From positions 620,001 through 684,000 of the forward strand of contig JANBVO010000018.1 of the NCBI GenBank assembly GCA_030052745.1: a DNA stretch of 64,000 nt. The letters run 5' to 3'. This stretch comes from Pleurostoma richardsiae (taxonomy: Eukaryota; Ascomycota; Sordariomycetes; Calosphaeriales; Pleurostomataceae). The stretch's first letter is position 1, and each line of letters opens with the position of its first letter. A model generated the notes under the pieces. It saw nothing but the letters and a program-made list of their open reading frames with translations, was not told where the DNA came from and did no database searches. Both the position numbers and the translations under genes were made by a program. This document shows, one piece after another, positions 45,919 through 57,110 of the stretch.

Positions 45919-46537
45919 AGGCTCACAGTTCTATAGCAGGGAGTCAGATAGCTGCAGTAGCGGACCCGCTTACTGGGCGCGAGTCCAGCGCTCGGTAGGG
46001 GGGCAGAGCACGAAATATGGTTATGGATTCGAGGTCGAGGTGCGATTCCTCTGAGGGAGATGAGAATCCGCCGAGCTTATCTTTCTTCTACGGCAGATTG
46101 GCTCCGAGGTGTGGGTACGGGGGAGACTCCACTTGGTTCTGGTCTTAGACCCCTGCACTAGACTCCGATCATTGCACCGATGACGACGGAGTATTCGAAG
46201 CCCTGACTCAAGGCAGGCACGTAGTCTTTATAAAGAGAGCTTTGTGTATTGATCGTGTAAATACCACGAGCGTGGTTGCAGCTCTAAGTACCTAGGTTCA
46301 ACTGGCAAGACTCACAACAGTCCAAAGTTGTCAATAGTCTAAACTCCTCGCCACGTAATACCATCATAAGTAACTCATACCCAAGAATGACACTACTAAG
46401 TCCGTCTCGCGAGTCTAGGAAGTCTATTGTTACTGCAACTCAAAGAATCCCTCGATCTAGCATGAAACACCGTCCGTTTAGCCCCGGAACCCAACCCTCC
46501 TCACAGAAATAGATGATATTCTTTGGCCTACGTGCCT
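45919..46537. other. Intergenic: regulator promoter and transporter 3' flank
   Basis: Promoter side of the Zn2Cys6 regulator. No gene, RNA or repeat seen. Confidence 0.5.
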
Positions 46538-48252
46538 CTAGGTTGTGTACTTGAACCCCTGGTTCTGCTTATCCGTCAGATCCAGCCAGTCCTGCTCGGC
46601 AGCGAGACGACTCTCGATCGCCGCGGCCCTCTTCTTGTTATCCATGTGGCAGAGAGCACCGTAGGCGAGGATCGCGAAGATGGCCACGATATAGCAGACG
46701 ACCATGGCCACCATGCCGCCAGTGTATGCGGGCGCCTGGTCGGCGCGGAAGGTCTGGGGCCCAATGATGTTGCCCGTCGTCCAAGAAATGTAGAACCATG
46801 CGTAGAGGACAATCCTGGTTCGCGGAGATCAGATACTGCATATCGTACATGCGGGAGGAGCCCCAAACTTACTTCTTCGTGTGCCCGGCGATGTTTGCTT
46901 GGTAGATTGATACAAGCGTTACGTAGGGAGCCCAGTACGTGTAGAGGATACTGTGTAATTATCAGTAAGACTGACGAGGTATGCCTATCAAACAAGGGGA
47001 TACTCACTAAAGACCAACAAGTTGTCCTGCAAGGTTGTCTCTGGGCAGCTTGTAGCACAGGCAGGCACCAAGGAGAGGCAGCAGGATGGAGGCTGCAACC
47101 ATAACCGTGCGGTACCGCCGGGTGGTTGAGGCAAGGTAGGAAAGGGCCAGTCCAGATAGAGTGCTCATAGCGCCAGGGGGCATGGCAAGGAGGGAAGTCT
47201 GCAGAGGGCTGAAGCCGAGACCGGAGATGATCAACGTGTTGAAGGTGGTGAGACCGCCGTTCGGCACCTGAAGAGCGATGATAGAGATCCAGATGAGCCA
47301 GGTCTTGGGGTCGGCAAAAGCCTCCCAGATCTGCTCCTTCTTGATCTTCTTGGTCTCAACACCAGTGTTGTCAGCCGCCTTCCTCTGGATAATGATGTAC
47401 TTCTCTCGCGGGGAGAGCCTCTTTGCCTCCAGAGGGTTGTTCGGCAGGAAGGTGAAGACAACGCCGGCCCAAAGGATTGTGAAGGCGCCGAGGGTGAGGA
47501 AGATGATCTTCCACGGGGCGAACGGGCCATTATAGTAGCTGACGGTCCAAGCCACGAATCCGTTGATGATGGGGGCCACGACGTTAAGGATGATGCTGTT
47601 GCGACGGGGCTGTTCCTCCGGCCGGTACCACATGGAGACGACGAGCGTGACCGCTGGGATCAGCAGCGCCTCGAATCCACCCAGGAGGAAGCGGCAGACG
47701 AAGAGGCTGCCGAAGCCGGTGCAGGCAGCCATGCACATCTCCAAGATGCCCCAACACAGCACGTTCAGGGAGAAGAAGGTCACGGCTGGCATCTTCTGGA
47801 GGCAGTAGGCGGCGGGGCCCATGAAGAGCAGGCCACCGAAGAAGGGCGCACTACCAATCCAGGAGTACTCATCACCAGTCAAGTGAAGGTCCTTCTTGAT
47901 GTCGTAGATGGCGGCAGCCGAGATAGCTGTCTTGTCCAGGCCAGACAAAGTCGCGCACACAAAGAGCTGCGGCATGTTAGCTCAAAGAGCACTTCTCAAG
48001 AGGAGCGTCTAGGCATTGAGAACGTACGATGGGGATGAGCCACCAGTCGACCTTGCGCATGAGCTTCTTCTCCTCCTCCTTCGACCAGCCGTCGGTGCCC
48101 ATCTGGTCCGCATAGTCGGCGATGATCTGGGCGGCAATGTCCAAGTCCTTCGCATTGCCGGCTTTCACTGCCTTTACGGCAGCCTCGACGGTCAGAGTTT
48201 TCGGCTCCTCAGCAGCCACCGTGGCTGCGGGCGAGATGCTCTCCGTGCCCAT
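46538..48252 (-). CDS. MFS anion:cation symporter, Dal5/allantoate permease family
   Basis: Plasma-membrane importer of organic anions. Four exons: 48252-48028, 47966-47008, 46950-46873 and 46814-46538; lengths total 1539 bp, 512 aa. The family N-terminus KKLMRKVDWWLIPI leads into LFVCATLSGLDKTAIS at the first join. Next come SWIGSAPFFG, a PAVTLVVSMWYRPEEQPRRN loop and LSPREKYIIIQR, all typical of Dal5/Tna1-like carriers. About twelve hydrophobic helices are seen. It is transcribed divergently from a TauD-type dioxygenase, sharing 743 bp of promoter. In yeast the Dal5-family protein Soa1 takes up sulfonates and the TauD-family Jlp1 breaks them down, so this pair may do the same. That role is inference. 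Confidence 0.9.
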
Positions 48253-48995
48253 GTTGAGATTCAAGCAGAATTGAATAGGGGAGGGGCGGCTCAAGGGGCT
48301 TTCCGGGCCGAGACAGAATTCCGGCAGTAGCTACTGGTCACTATTCTGACGTCGGAAGTGTAGGCCGTGAAACGAGAGCCGCATGGGAAGAAAATCAGCC
48401 GACATTGGAGGATTGTGGCCCAATTTGAATATCGATCCCCAGGGCCTCCATGCACTCCCGCATCGTGGGCCACAGGTTGAAGTTCCGAGATAACATTTGG
48501 CGAGCGCGCTATTGGGCAGAATGTCCCGAGTCAAGCAGCCCAGGGCGCCTTCGGTAGGCCGCTCCAGGGTCCCGCTAAGAAGAAGCATGCCGGGGCGCCG
48601 GTAGCAGTCTAAGATAAGAATTTGCTGTCAAAATTACACCTCCGACGTAGTGATAAGGATGGAGGAGGCGTTGGCCGCGCGGTGGATAAGCACAAGGGCG
48701 GCCAGGTCTAACCGTTAGACTTGGCCGCTGTCCCCACCGGCTGTTCGCCGCTCCAGCCCGTTCGCCGGGGGAGCTGGCCGGGATTCGGCAGCCGCTGGCT
48801 CGGAGGGCCGCACGGCGGAAGGACGTGCCGCCGAATGCAGAGCTCGAAATATCTCATAAGCTCGTTGCAGCAAAGACATCTCTGAGACCAGTCGCACCGG
48901 GGTTGGACCATACCATCTCGAGCAAAAGCAGGAGACAGGAGACACTATAGACACCACACACCACTTTGACGCCACCGTAATTAGTGTATTGGATC
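48253..48995. promoter_or_regulatory. Divergent promoter of the anion transporter and TauD dioxygenase genes
   Basis: Shared 743-bp control region. It holds an inverted repeat at 48706-48720 (GTCTAA, spacer CCG, TTAGAC) that could be a regulator site. Confidence 0.55.
48706..48720. promoter_or_regulatory. Perfect 6-bp inverted repeat with 3-bp spacer
   Basis: GTCTAA-CCG-TTAGAC, a perfect dyad within the divergent promoter of the anion transporter and TauD genes. It could bind a dimeric regulator. Chance cannot be excluded for a dyad of this size. Confidence 0.45.
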
Positions 48996-50525
48996 ATGAT
49001 TGCGAAGGACGAACCAGTCGTCGCCCCGGTCAACGGCAAGGCCAAGACCCAAGGCCCTCCTCTCTATCCGGACTACCTGCGTACGCATCCATCAACTCCC
49101 CTCGCACTGTTAGCCAGGCTGTTTTCGAATCTTTGGCTAACACTATCTATCTAGCACACTACGATCCCCTGGAGAAGGTCGAGCCCGTTGGCCCCTTTGA
49201 GCATGATGAGCCCGGCCTTCGTGCAGACCCTGCTCTGCCCAACCTCCTGAAAGGCGCCACCAAGGTGTTCGAGGTCAGCCCTCATTGTGGCACTGAGATC
49301 CAGGGCGTCCAAATTGTCAGTAAATGCCCGAAGACTTCTCCTAGTTGTTTACTTGCTAACAAGGACGTATGTAGTCTGAACTGTCAGATGCCGGTCTCGA
49401 CGAGCTGGCGCTGTTGTGCGCCCAGCGTGGCTGCCTCGTCTTCCGTGACCAGGAGTTCGCAAAGATTGGCTTCGAGAAGCAGAAGAAGATCGCATCGTAA
49501 GCTGGCCAGCCTCTCTCCGAGCACTAAATATTATAAGAACTAACAGTAGCAGACACTTCGGTATGGCAGGGCCTTGACGATGCTGTTTACCATGTGTACT
49601 GACCAGATCAAGGACCGCTTCACAAGCATGGATGGATGCCGCACCCCAAGAACGGCCCGGAGGAGTTCGTCATTGTGTACGACTCACGGGAGTTAGTCTC
49701 ACCGTTTCCCCCCTAACTTAGAGCCAGCTGCTGACAGGCCACAGCGACCTGAGGATTCGCAAGTCCTGGTCGAGAAAGAGCCCGATCCAGTTCCATGTCG
49801 ACCAGGTCAGTAACATCGAGATGGTCTTCAACCAGTGGGCTCAGCTAATAACCTGAAACAGTCTCCCGAGCTGCAGCCACCTGGTGCGACCTTCTTCTGC
49901 ATGCTCGAGTCACCCCCCGGAGCTGGTGGCGACACCATTATCTCCAGCGTGAGCCGAAACCCCCGCCCTGTAGAAACCTGCGGCGCCCAGACGGTCTAAC
50001 ATGGACAATCCACAGATGACCCGTGCCTTCGAGCGCCTCTCCCCCTCCTTCCGCAAGCGCCTCGAGGGCCTCAAGGCGATCCACACGACCGCCAAGCCCA
50101 TGGAGCGCGAGATCCGCGATAACGGCTCCTCCGCCGTGCTGCGGCGGCCCATCTCCAAGGCCGTGCACCCCGTCGTGACCGTGCACCCCGTGACCGGCCA
50201 GAAGGCGCTGTTCGTCAACAGCTCCTACACGCAGCGCATCGTGGGCTGGGACGACGACGAGTCTGACTGCCTGCTGGGCTTCCTGTTCGACCACGTCAAC
50301 CGCGGGCAGGACTTCGCCTGCCGCGTGCGCTACGAGCCGGGCACCGTGGTGGTCTGGGACCAGCGGGTCACGCAGCACAGCCAGACGCTCGACTACGCGC
50401 CCGGCGACAGGCGGCACGCGTTCCGGCTGACGCCGCTGGCGAACGTGCCGATCCCGAGCTTGGTGGAGGAGGATGACGGGCAGTGCGCGGAGGAAGAGGA
50501 GAGGGTGATGCTGGGGCTGTGCTAG
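48996..50525 (+). CDS. TauD/Jlp1-type Fe(II)/2-oxoglutarate dioxygenase
   Basis: Non-haem iron dioxygenase, likely sulfonate/taurine type, which splits sulfite from an alkylsulfonate using O2 and 2-oxoglutarate. Eight exons: 48996-49080, 49155-49315, 49375-49496, 49553-49560, 49613-49691, 49745-49805, 49862-49948 and 50016-50525; 1113 bp, 370 aa. The fourth exon is only 8 nt but is needed to give SHFGPLHKHG. The iron ligands are the H-V-D of FHVDQSP and the His of TQHSQTLDY; the oxoglutarate-binding Arg is in RRHAFR. GCLVFRDQEF is the family's N-terminal landmark. It shares a promoter with the Dal5-family transporter. Related TauD-fold enzymes act on herbicides or sulfate esters, so substrate is open. 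Confidence 0.92.
49553..49560 (+). other. 8-nt microexon in the TauD-type gene
   Basis: Sequence ACACTTCG between an intron ending GTAGCAG (with CTAAC upstream) and one starting GTATGG (with TACTGAC near its end). It supplies the His-Phe of the conserved SHFGPLHKHG block and restores the frame between the neighbouring exons. Confidence 0.7.
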
Positions 50526-50808
50526 GTGCGGCGGGGAGTTATAGAGATGTGTTTGTCGGATGTGCGGTAGTCAGTTCACTGGAGACAGGACTCATTAAGT
50601 AAAAAGTATATTATCAATGTAGTCATATCCGCGTTCATAAACGTGCTGTGCCGAAGAGTATAATGCAGCCCGCGAACCAAACGCCGTAGCCATGCATCGT
50701 GATCCTCAGATATCATTTCCCATCCACTTCCCTCTCTTATACCTGTTCAATCCCTCCATCTCTGCCGGCCCCAACCGTTCCGTCTTCGTGAGATCCTTCC
50801 CTGCGTAT

Positions 50809-52617
50809 TCACAGGCTCACCTGACTGCTCCTCTCGACGTGGTTAACGTCTAGTTGCTGGTTGAACTTGCTCATGATGCTGCCCTCCACAGTCTCCTCGA
50901 AGACATCCACCTTGGTGTCCGCGAACTTACGCGCGCTGATACCACGCTCGAAGAGCACGTCCAGCTCAGCAAAGGTGCGACCCTGCGGCTCCGGCACGCG
51001 GAAATAAGTGTAGATGATGCACAGGAAGCAGATGCCGCCCCAGAAGAAGCCGGCGTAGTTGCTCCAGTTCCAGGCGCCGGGGTTGAGCATGTAGGGAGTG
51101 AGGACGCTGCAGATGATGCCCACGATGATGTAGAGGACACGGCCCAAGACGACCGTCTTGATCTGCAGCCGGCGGGTGGAGAGCTCAGAGACAAGTGAGT
51201 AGCAGACGGTGCCGACGGTCAGCTGGTAGCACAACGCCCAGACGAGCATAATGCTTCCAGTAGCGATGGAGCCCTGGTCCTTATGCGACTCGGGTACAAG
51301 ACCTAGGAAGCCCAGCACGAAGAGCATAGCACAGAGACCGCACAGGCCGTAGAGGTAGAGTGAGCGCCGACCAATGCCCAGCGTCATCAGTCCCCACGCG
51401 CCAATGACACCAACCATGTTGATGCCATACTGGCCGAGGGCGAAACCATAGGCGCTGCGGTCGCTCAGACCGGCCTGCTCGAGGAAATAGGTGGAGTAGT
51501 TGGAGAAGGAGTTGCCGCTGAGGTTCTGAATTGCCCAGACCATGCAGACGATCTCAGTGCGGCGCAGGTCGGTTCCCTTGAAGCAGTCGAGGTAGCTGGC
51601 TCCGCGGGTCGTCTGGGCCTCGAGGGCAGTCGTGTGCACCATCATAGCGACAGTCTCGTCAGCGTCGAAGTCCGAGTCGCTGCGCTTGCTGGTCAACCGC
51701 AACAGAGACTTCTTAGCGTCATCAACACGGCCCTTGCGCACAAGCCACCATGGCGACTCGGGAGCGAACATAATGCCGACCAGCAACGGGACGGGCCACA
51801 TCCACTGCAGCGCGTAGGGGATGCGGTATGCCCACTGGTCGTCACGGTCGAGCATGCCCATGATGACGCCGATGCCGAGCAGCTGGCCGATGCCCCAGCA
51901 AGCATTGACATAAGTGGTCAGATAGCCGCGCATGGCGACGGGGCAGACCTCAGAGGCGTAGGTGATGGTCAAGGTCTAGGAAACACGTTAGACGGGTTGC
52001 GCGCCAAGTGGGGCGTGCTCGCATGTTGGGAAATTGGCTCTTACCTGGAAGATTCCCCAGGGGATGCCGCAGAGGATCTCGGCGACGAGCAGAGACTCGA
52101 CGTTCTGGGCGGTGAAGAAGATGGTGATGAAGCCGACGAGGCAGGCCAGGCAGACCATGACGGTGCGGCGGTAGCCGAAGCGCTCCGAGACCCAGCCGTT
52201 GATGAGCAGGCCGATGAGCTCACCGCAGTTGGCGCCGTTGCTGAGGCCACTCTGCCAGCGGGCAGGGACCTGCCACGAGCCATCGGCCAGCTGCTCGCCG
52301 TACTTGCGGTTGAACTGGTCAAAAGCGTAGAAGTTGTTGATGAGGCAGACGTCGTAGCCCTCCATGACAATACACGTGCTGATGAGCACGCTCCACGCGA
52401 TGGCCTTGGGATACAGCTTGATACCCTCCAGCAGGGTCATGTTCTGCTCCTTCTCAGTGGCCGCCTTGGCGAAGCCGATGATGGAGTGCATGGCCTTGGG
52501 GTCCTCGTTGTCCACGTCCGCAACGCCGCCCTCCAGGCTCTTCTCGGAGGCCAGGGCGGGCTCAATGCCCTCCTCCTCGGCCTTGGAGACGATATCCTCA
52601 GGAGTCTTGGAGGCCAT
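50809..52617 (-). CDS. MFS sugar transporter, maltose permease type
   Basis: Alpha-glucoside:proton symporter of the plasma membrane. Two exons, 52617-52045 and 51975-50809; 579 aa. The long hydrophilic N-terminus is followed by KAIAWSVLISTCIVMEGYD, a hallmark of fungal MAL-type permeases. Sugar-porter motifs: SERFGYRR in loop 2-3, PESPWWLVRKGR after helix 6, and PEPQGRTFAELDVLFERGISARKF at the C-terminus. The N-terminal half also has RWQSGLSNGANCGELIG. It is divergent from a ten-exon Zn2Cys6 regulator 1.2 kb away. It is a different subgroup from the transporter at 13226-14936. Substrate is probably maltose or a related disaccharide (inferred). Confidence 0.93.
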
Positions 52618-53862
52618 GTTGGGTGCTAGAGCAAAGGAGTCGTTGAAAGGGGTAACGAGACGAGAAGGAGGAGGGAAGGAGAAGAGAGGTCAGCTGATGA
52701 TGTGCTGAGGAGGCGTCTCGCGAACTCTCTGCGAGAGATAACGTGCTGTCGCAGGGACAGATAAGGGAGTTCGCTGCCGCAGAGGGGGTGCCTGGTGCCT
52801 GAGTCTCTGGCCTCTGACTGAGCGAGGATGTCCGAATGGGGAGGGGATGCAGACGATCTGTTCAGCTGATCGAAGGGGATACCGCCAGGTAAATATCCTC
52901 GAGCTGATCGCGGTGTGTCGGGAACGCGGTTGACCGCCAACGGACAAAACCTCCTGAAGCTCCCTCTAGAAATTTCTGTGTGCTGAACCTAGGCCCCGTT
53001 CATTTATCTCGACCTGGGCCGGCTCGGCCAATGACCGTGAGCTGTTCCGGAGGGTGGAGAGGCGCGATGGCCGTTCGGTCAATCAGAGGCGTCGGAAGCG
53101 GCGTTAGCGGCTGACGGCGCGGTCGGAGCGGGGTCCAAGGGAGGGGTCACATCGCATCGGGTCGAGGGGATGGAGGGGTGCCGGCTCGGGCACGTGAACC
53201 TTCGCAAAACAACACACCCACCGCAACCATCCAGAATCGGCGTTCGTGCCCATCTTTTCCCCGCACTAGGCTCGGAATGACGCAGCGCCATGCGCCAACC
53301 CCCGGAAGTGTGTGCCCCTGTGCCTCGTCAGCCATTCACACTAGAGGTGAACCCATCGAGCCGTGCCTCTCGCTAGAAACTGTCGAGGCAGTGATTGGCG
53401 AGCCGAGAGGTGCGGCCGAGTCGAGCATTGGGCACGGCATGTCTCCGCCCAATGGGATCGGCCTCATTTGCGCGATAAGCCGACCGGTTCGAGACTCTGG
53501 GTGCGGGGTAGAGCAGGGGGTGATGGGGACGCAGAGCTCGGCATCGCTCTTCTGGCCACTCAGGTGCTGTTCCGGCCGGTTGTTCCTTCGCCGGCGCTGC
53601 CTGTCGCCCGTGCATGCCGTTCCTGCCAGGTTTTAGCTGCAATCTCCAACCAACGGGAACTTTATCTGCAGCCGGGCCTCTGCGCATCGCCATATTACCA
53701 ACCTGGGGTTTTTCGCACATTTTTGCCTTCTTCACCACCAGATTTTGTCTTTTCTCCCCGGTTTCCCGGATCTGGCGGTTGCACTGTGGCCATGATTCCC
53801 GTCATCCTCTTCTCTTCCGCCCGAGATTGCTGCTCCTGACCCAAACCCGCACCCGAGCTTCG
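52618..53862. promoter_or_regulatory. Divergent promoter region of sugar permease and Zn2Cys6 regulator
   Basis: A 1.2-kb gap between the start codons of the two genes. Open frames within have no family features. No repeat or RNA gene was seen. Confidence 0.45.
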
Positions 53863-56325
53863 ATGCCCTCGCCAGATCCAGCGAGTCGGTCCGAGCCACA
53901 CGCTGTCGCGCCTATCGGATGGTCAGCATCATTTTTCTTGTGTAACTGTGATGCCGGCGATTTCCAAGGACTCACCCTGCTGACATTCATTGCCTTGGTG
54001 CAACAGCCAAAATTGCAGAGATCAGCATCTCAAGTGTGAGTGAAAAGGTCCTGCCGCCGTCTGGTCCGGGGGGTGGCCCCCATACCCCGCCTTTCCCCGT
54101 ATCTGCACTAGTCCAGAGCTCCGGCTCCCCGCAGCGTCACGAGGGCCCTTCTTGTTTCCTGTCTGGCTGCTCCAGGTTCTGACTGTGTGCAGGTGATAGA
54201 GGCACTCCCACCTGCGGCCGCTGCCTGGCCAATGGCCGCGAATGCATAAGGGGTTACAAATTCCGAGTCAAGACCGGTAGGCGTTCTCCGAGGCTGTCGG
54301 CGCGGACTTGAGACAGCGCTGAATTGCTCACGCCGCCGTCCCACAGGTCCCTTCGCCCGCAGGCAGGAATGGATAAGGACGCCGAAAAAGCGTGAGTTGC
54401 TCGAGCCTCTCGGCCCCTGACCCAAACATCGGGTCAGCGGCGAGCCCCATGCTCAGAAGCTAACCCGCTTCCAAAGTCAAATTTGTCGACGAGTCCACCG
54501 GGGACTTCACCGGCGATGACGAAGAGTCGCCGCCTGCGCAGGATCAGTTCCAGGACGACTGGCAAAGCCCCTCAGCAGATTCCCGGACTGTGAGCACGAC
54601 AGACATCCCAGTAGCTAGCGTTGTTCCCGTGCCGGTTGTCCAGCCGTTCCCGATCCGCCCGGCTTCCCCAACGGATCGCTTCATCGTTCACGATGATCTC
54701 TCAGAGCAGCCGGAAGTGGGCTATCCCGTACTGACTACCGAGAGGCGTCATTCCGTCGCGGAGATCAACTCACTCAGGGCCCGCATCTACCTTGACCAGT
54801 CAGTCTATCCTCTCCGAGACAGACAGGAAGCGATCCTGCTCCGTCATTTTGTGGAGAAGATAGCAATATGGGTGAGATCGATAGGTCCTTCCACTGGCAC
54901 CTAGAGACAGGGGCTCATGCTAACCGATGCGCCTTTCAGCTCGACCTCTGCGACCCAGTCCAGTCGTTCGAGGTCACTGTACCCTCAAGGGCAGGGACGT
55001 GCAGCATCCTCGTCAATGCCATCTTTGCCGTTGCGGCGAAGCACCTCTCCCATATCAGTGCATTCGACCGCTACGCGTCAGACCGCTATCATCAGGAATG
55101 CCTCGATATCCTCATTCCCTTGTTGAGTCATGACGCCACCGTTTCAGACGAGAATCTGTTCGCAGCCACAATCATTCTGAGGGTATGGGAGGAAATGGAA
55201 GGTGAGTTTGCAGACATCCAGCGCTGCTCCCGCGTACGTGGTATACGGTTGAAGAGGGCTGAACATTGATCTTTGGCGGCCGATAGTGAAACATTCAGGA
55301 GTGGACGCCCACAGCTACCTCCTCGGCATCCATGCCTTTGTCCAAGGCCACGGACGCTACCTGATCCCGGGCAGTCTTAGCGCCGCCTGCTTCTGGGTTG
55401 GCCTGCGGCAGGAGATATACAGCGCCACCATGAATCAGCAGCCTGTCCGCATCCACCTGGTCCATTCGCTTGTCGAACGTGGCCTTGGCCCCGCAGATGA
55501 CTATACCTGGGCGAATCGTGCTGTCGTGCACTGCGCTGACGTTCTCAATTTCTGCTTCGGCGACAAGCAGCAGACGCCAGAGTGGTGGGACGACCTCGAG
55601 CGCTGGAATCGGCAGTGGAAAGAGCGAATTCCCGCGTCGTTCACGCCCGTCTTCGAGAGGGAGCGTCAAACATGCGGAGCATTCCCTGAGATATGGTACT
55701 ACAGCAGCTGCCATGGTAGGTGATGGCGATCGCATTTTGTACCCCGAGTCCGCAAGGTAGAGTGGATGCGAACATTGCCGACTGACAGGGGCGTTGTCTA
55801 GTGATCGGAGTACAACACCACATCCTCGCGGAGTTGTTCCTCGTCAGTTTCGACCCTAAGATACCTCGCATTGGGGGCCAGCGAAGGGAGGCCGCGAAGC
55901 GAGTAAATGTAAGCCGAGACCTCCGCATGCTGCCGGTCACCCGAGACAGATCAACATGCCATTTCTGAATGTCTAGGGCTAACATCGGCGAAAGGAACGA
56001 ATCCAGAACCTCGTCAGGAGAGTCTGCGGCATTGGGCTCGGCAATCAGTGGACGCCGCCTAGTATGTTCACCGCATGCATGGCCATAGCAGCCTGTGAGT
56101 TTTGTGCCATTCCGTCTACTCGGGCAATTCACGCCCGAGGGGACATTCTTAGTAGAACCTCATCGGCTCATCCATCTCGTAACAGTCGGCGACCGCTTCC
56201 TAGACCGGGCAGACCAGGAAGCATTCCTGGATATCCTGAAGCGGACGGAGAAGGACCACGCACGCCCGACAGAGGCCGTGCAGAAGCAAATGATGAAGTC
56301 ATGGGACTGGATGGTCGAGCAATAG
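53863..56325 (+). CDS. Zn2Cys6 transcription factor with ten exons
   Basis: Nuclear regulator. Exons: 53863-53921, 54007-54035 (29 nt), 54193-54276, 54347-54391, 54477-54871, 54940-55201, 55287-55715, 55802-55908, 55995-56094 and 56186-56325; 1650 bp, 549 aa. The zinc cluster is assembled from three exons: the first Cys codon is split by an intron, then CQNCRDQHLKCDRGTPTCGRC and the last Cys in NGREC, a perfect CX2CX6CX6CX2CX6C. WIRTPKKLKFVDEST follows, as in the ARCA/Fungal_trans_2 group. Later landmarks are NAIFAVAAKHLS, HSYLLGIHAFV and QWTPPSMFTACMAIAAF. The model is by eye; the joins at 55908/55995 and 56094/56186 are supported by restored family sequence. Targets are unknown; the divergent sugar permease is a candidate. 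Confidence 0.85.
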
Positions 56326-57110
56326 GGCGCAGCCACGCATGCCACGCATGCCACGCATGCCAGCCATCCCGGGCAGGGCGTCTCGGGTCATCGACATGTC
56401 GTATAGCTGAAAAGGGAAAGAGAAGATCAGGAAACGAGGGTGGAAAAGGGAAAAAGTTCTTTCGGTGCGCCGCAAGAGGGCAAACGGCCAAGGCGGGCAG
56501 AAGTGCAGCTCTGAGGTGGGTAAGGCGTGGATCGACAGGCTCGTCCGGGTCGGGAATTTTGGCCTCATTTGGGAGCAAGGGAAAACTCATCTTATAAGCG
56601 CAGGAATGATTGGCGTCTGGCCACCCGTGTGGACACCGCCATTTTGGGCAGTTTTTCAGAAATGGCAAAACCCGCCGACGGATGCCTTTATTCCGGGGTT
56701 ACTGACCCCCAAGAGCAACGTGGTGGCGCCGTTGTGGGGACCCGCTCCGCAACGCGTTCGATCGGGCACAAACTCGGGAAACTCGGCCCTCTCCCGTCCC
56801 TTTGTGCATCACGGCTAACGTCAGGGTATTTCCAATTCGGGAGCCGTGAAGGGCTGCTGAAGGAAATTCGGTTGTAGATACGCCTAATCATGGCAAATCG
56901 GCAGCGAAGAATGGACTGCTCAGAGACATATTTATTAAGGCGTCGAAGGACAAGATCTTCTCCAAGACAAGACCATCATCTTCATCTTCATCTTCATCAT
57001 TCATTGTCTTCTCTGCTTCAGCCTGACTGACATCTGTTTCTGTTGTTGCGTCATCACTGATACCCCAGACAGCCTCTGCCCAACCCCGCACCCACACTCC
57101 AAACTCCACA
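56326..57110. other. Intergenic: 3' flank of regulator and myo-inositol oxygenase promoter
   Basis: Includes a 9-bp tandem repeat near 56332-56367 and a CTTCAT-type pyrimidine-rich run around 56967-57000, close to the myo-inositol oxygenase start. No gene seen. Confidence 0.55.
56332..56367. repeat. 9-bp tandem repeat GCCACGCAT
   Basis: Three perfect copies of GCCACGCAT followed by a degenerate fourth (GCCAGCCAT), starting six bases after the stop codon of the ten-exon regulator, so within its 3' UTR. Confidence 0.85.

Noticed and set aside
51634-52629. 331-codon plus-strand frame opposite the maltose permease
   Set aside because: Antisense to conserved helices and spanning the intron; composition is the mirror of the real gene.
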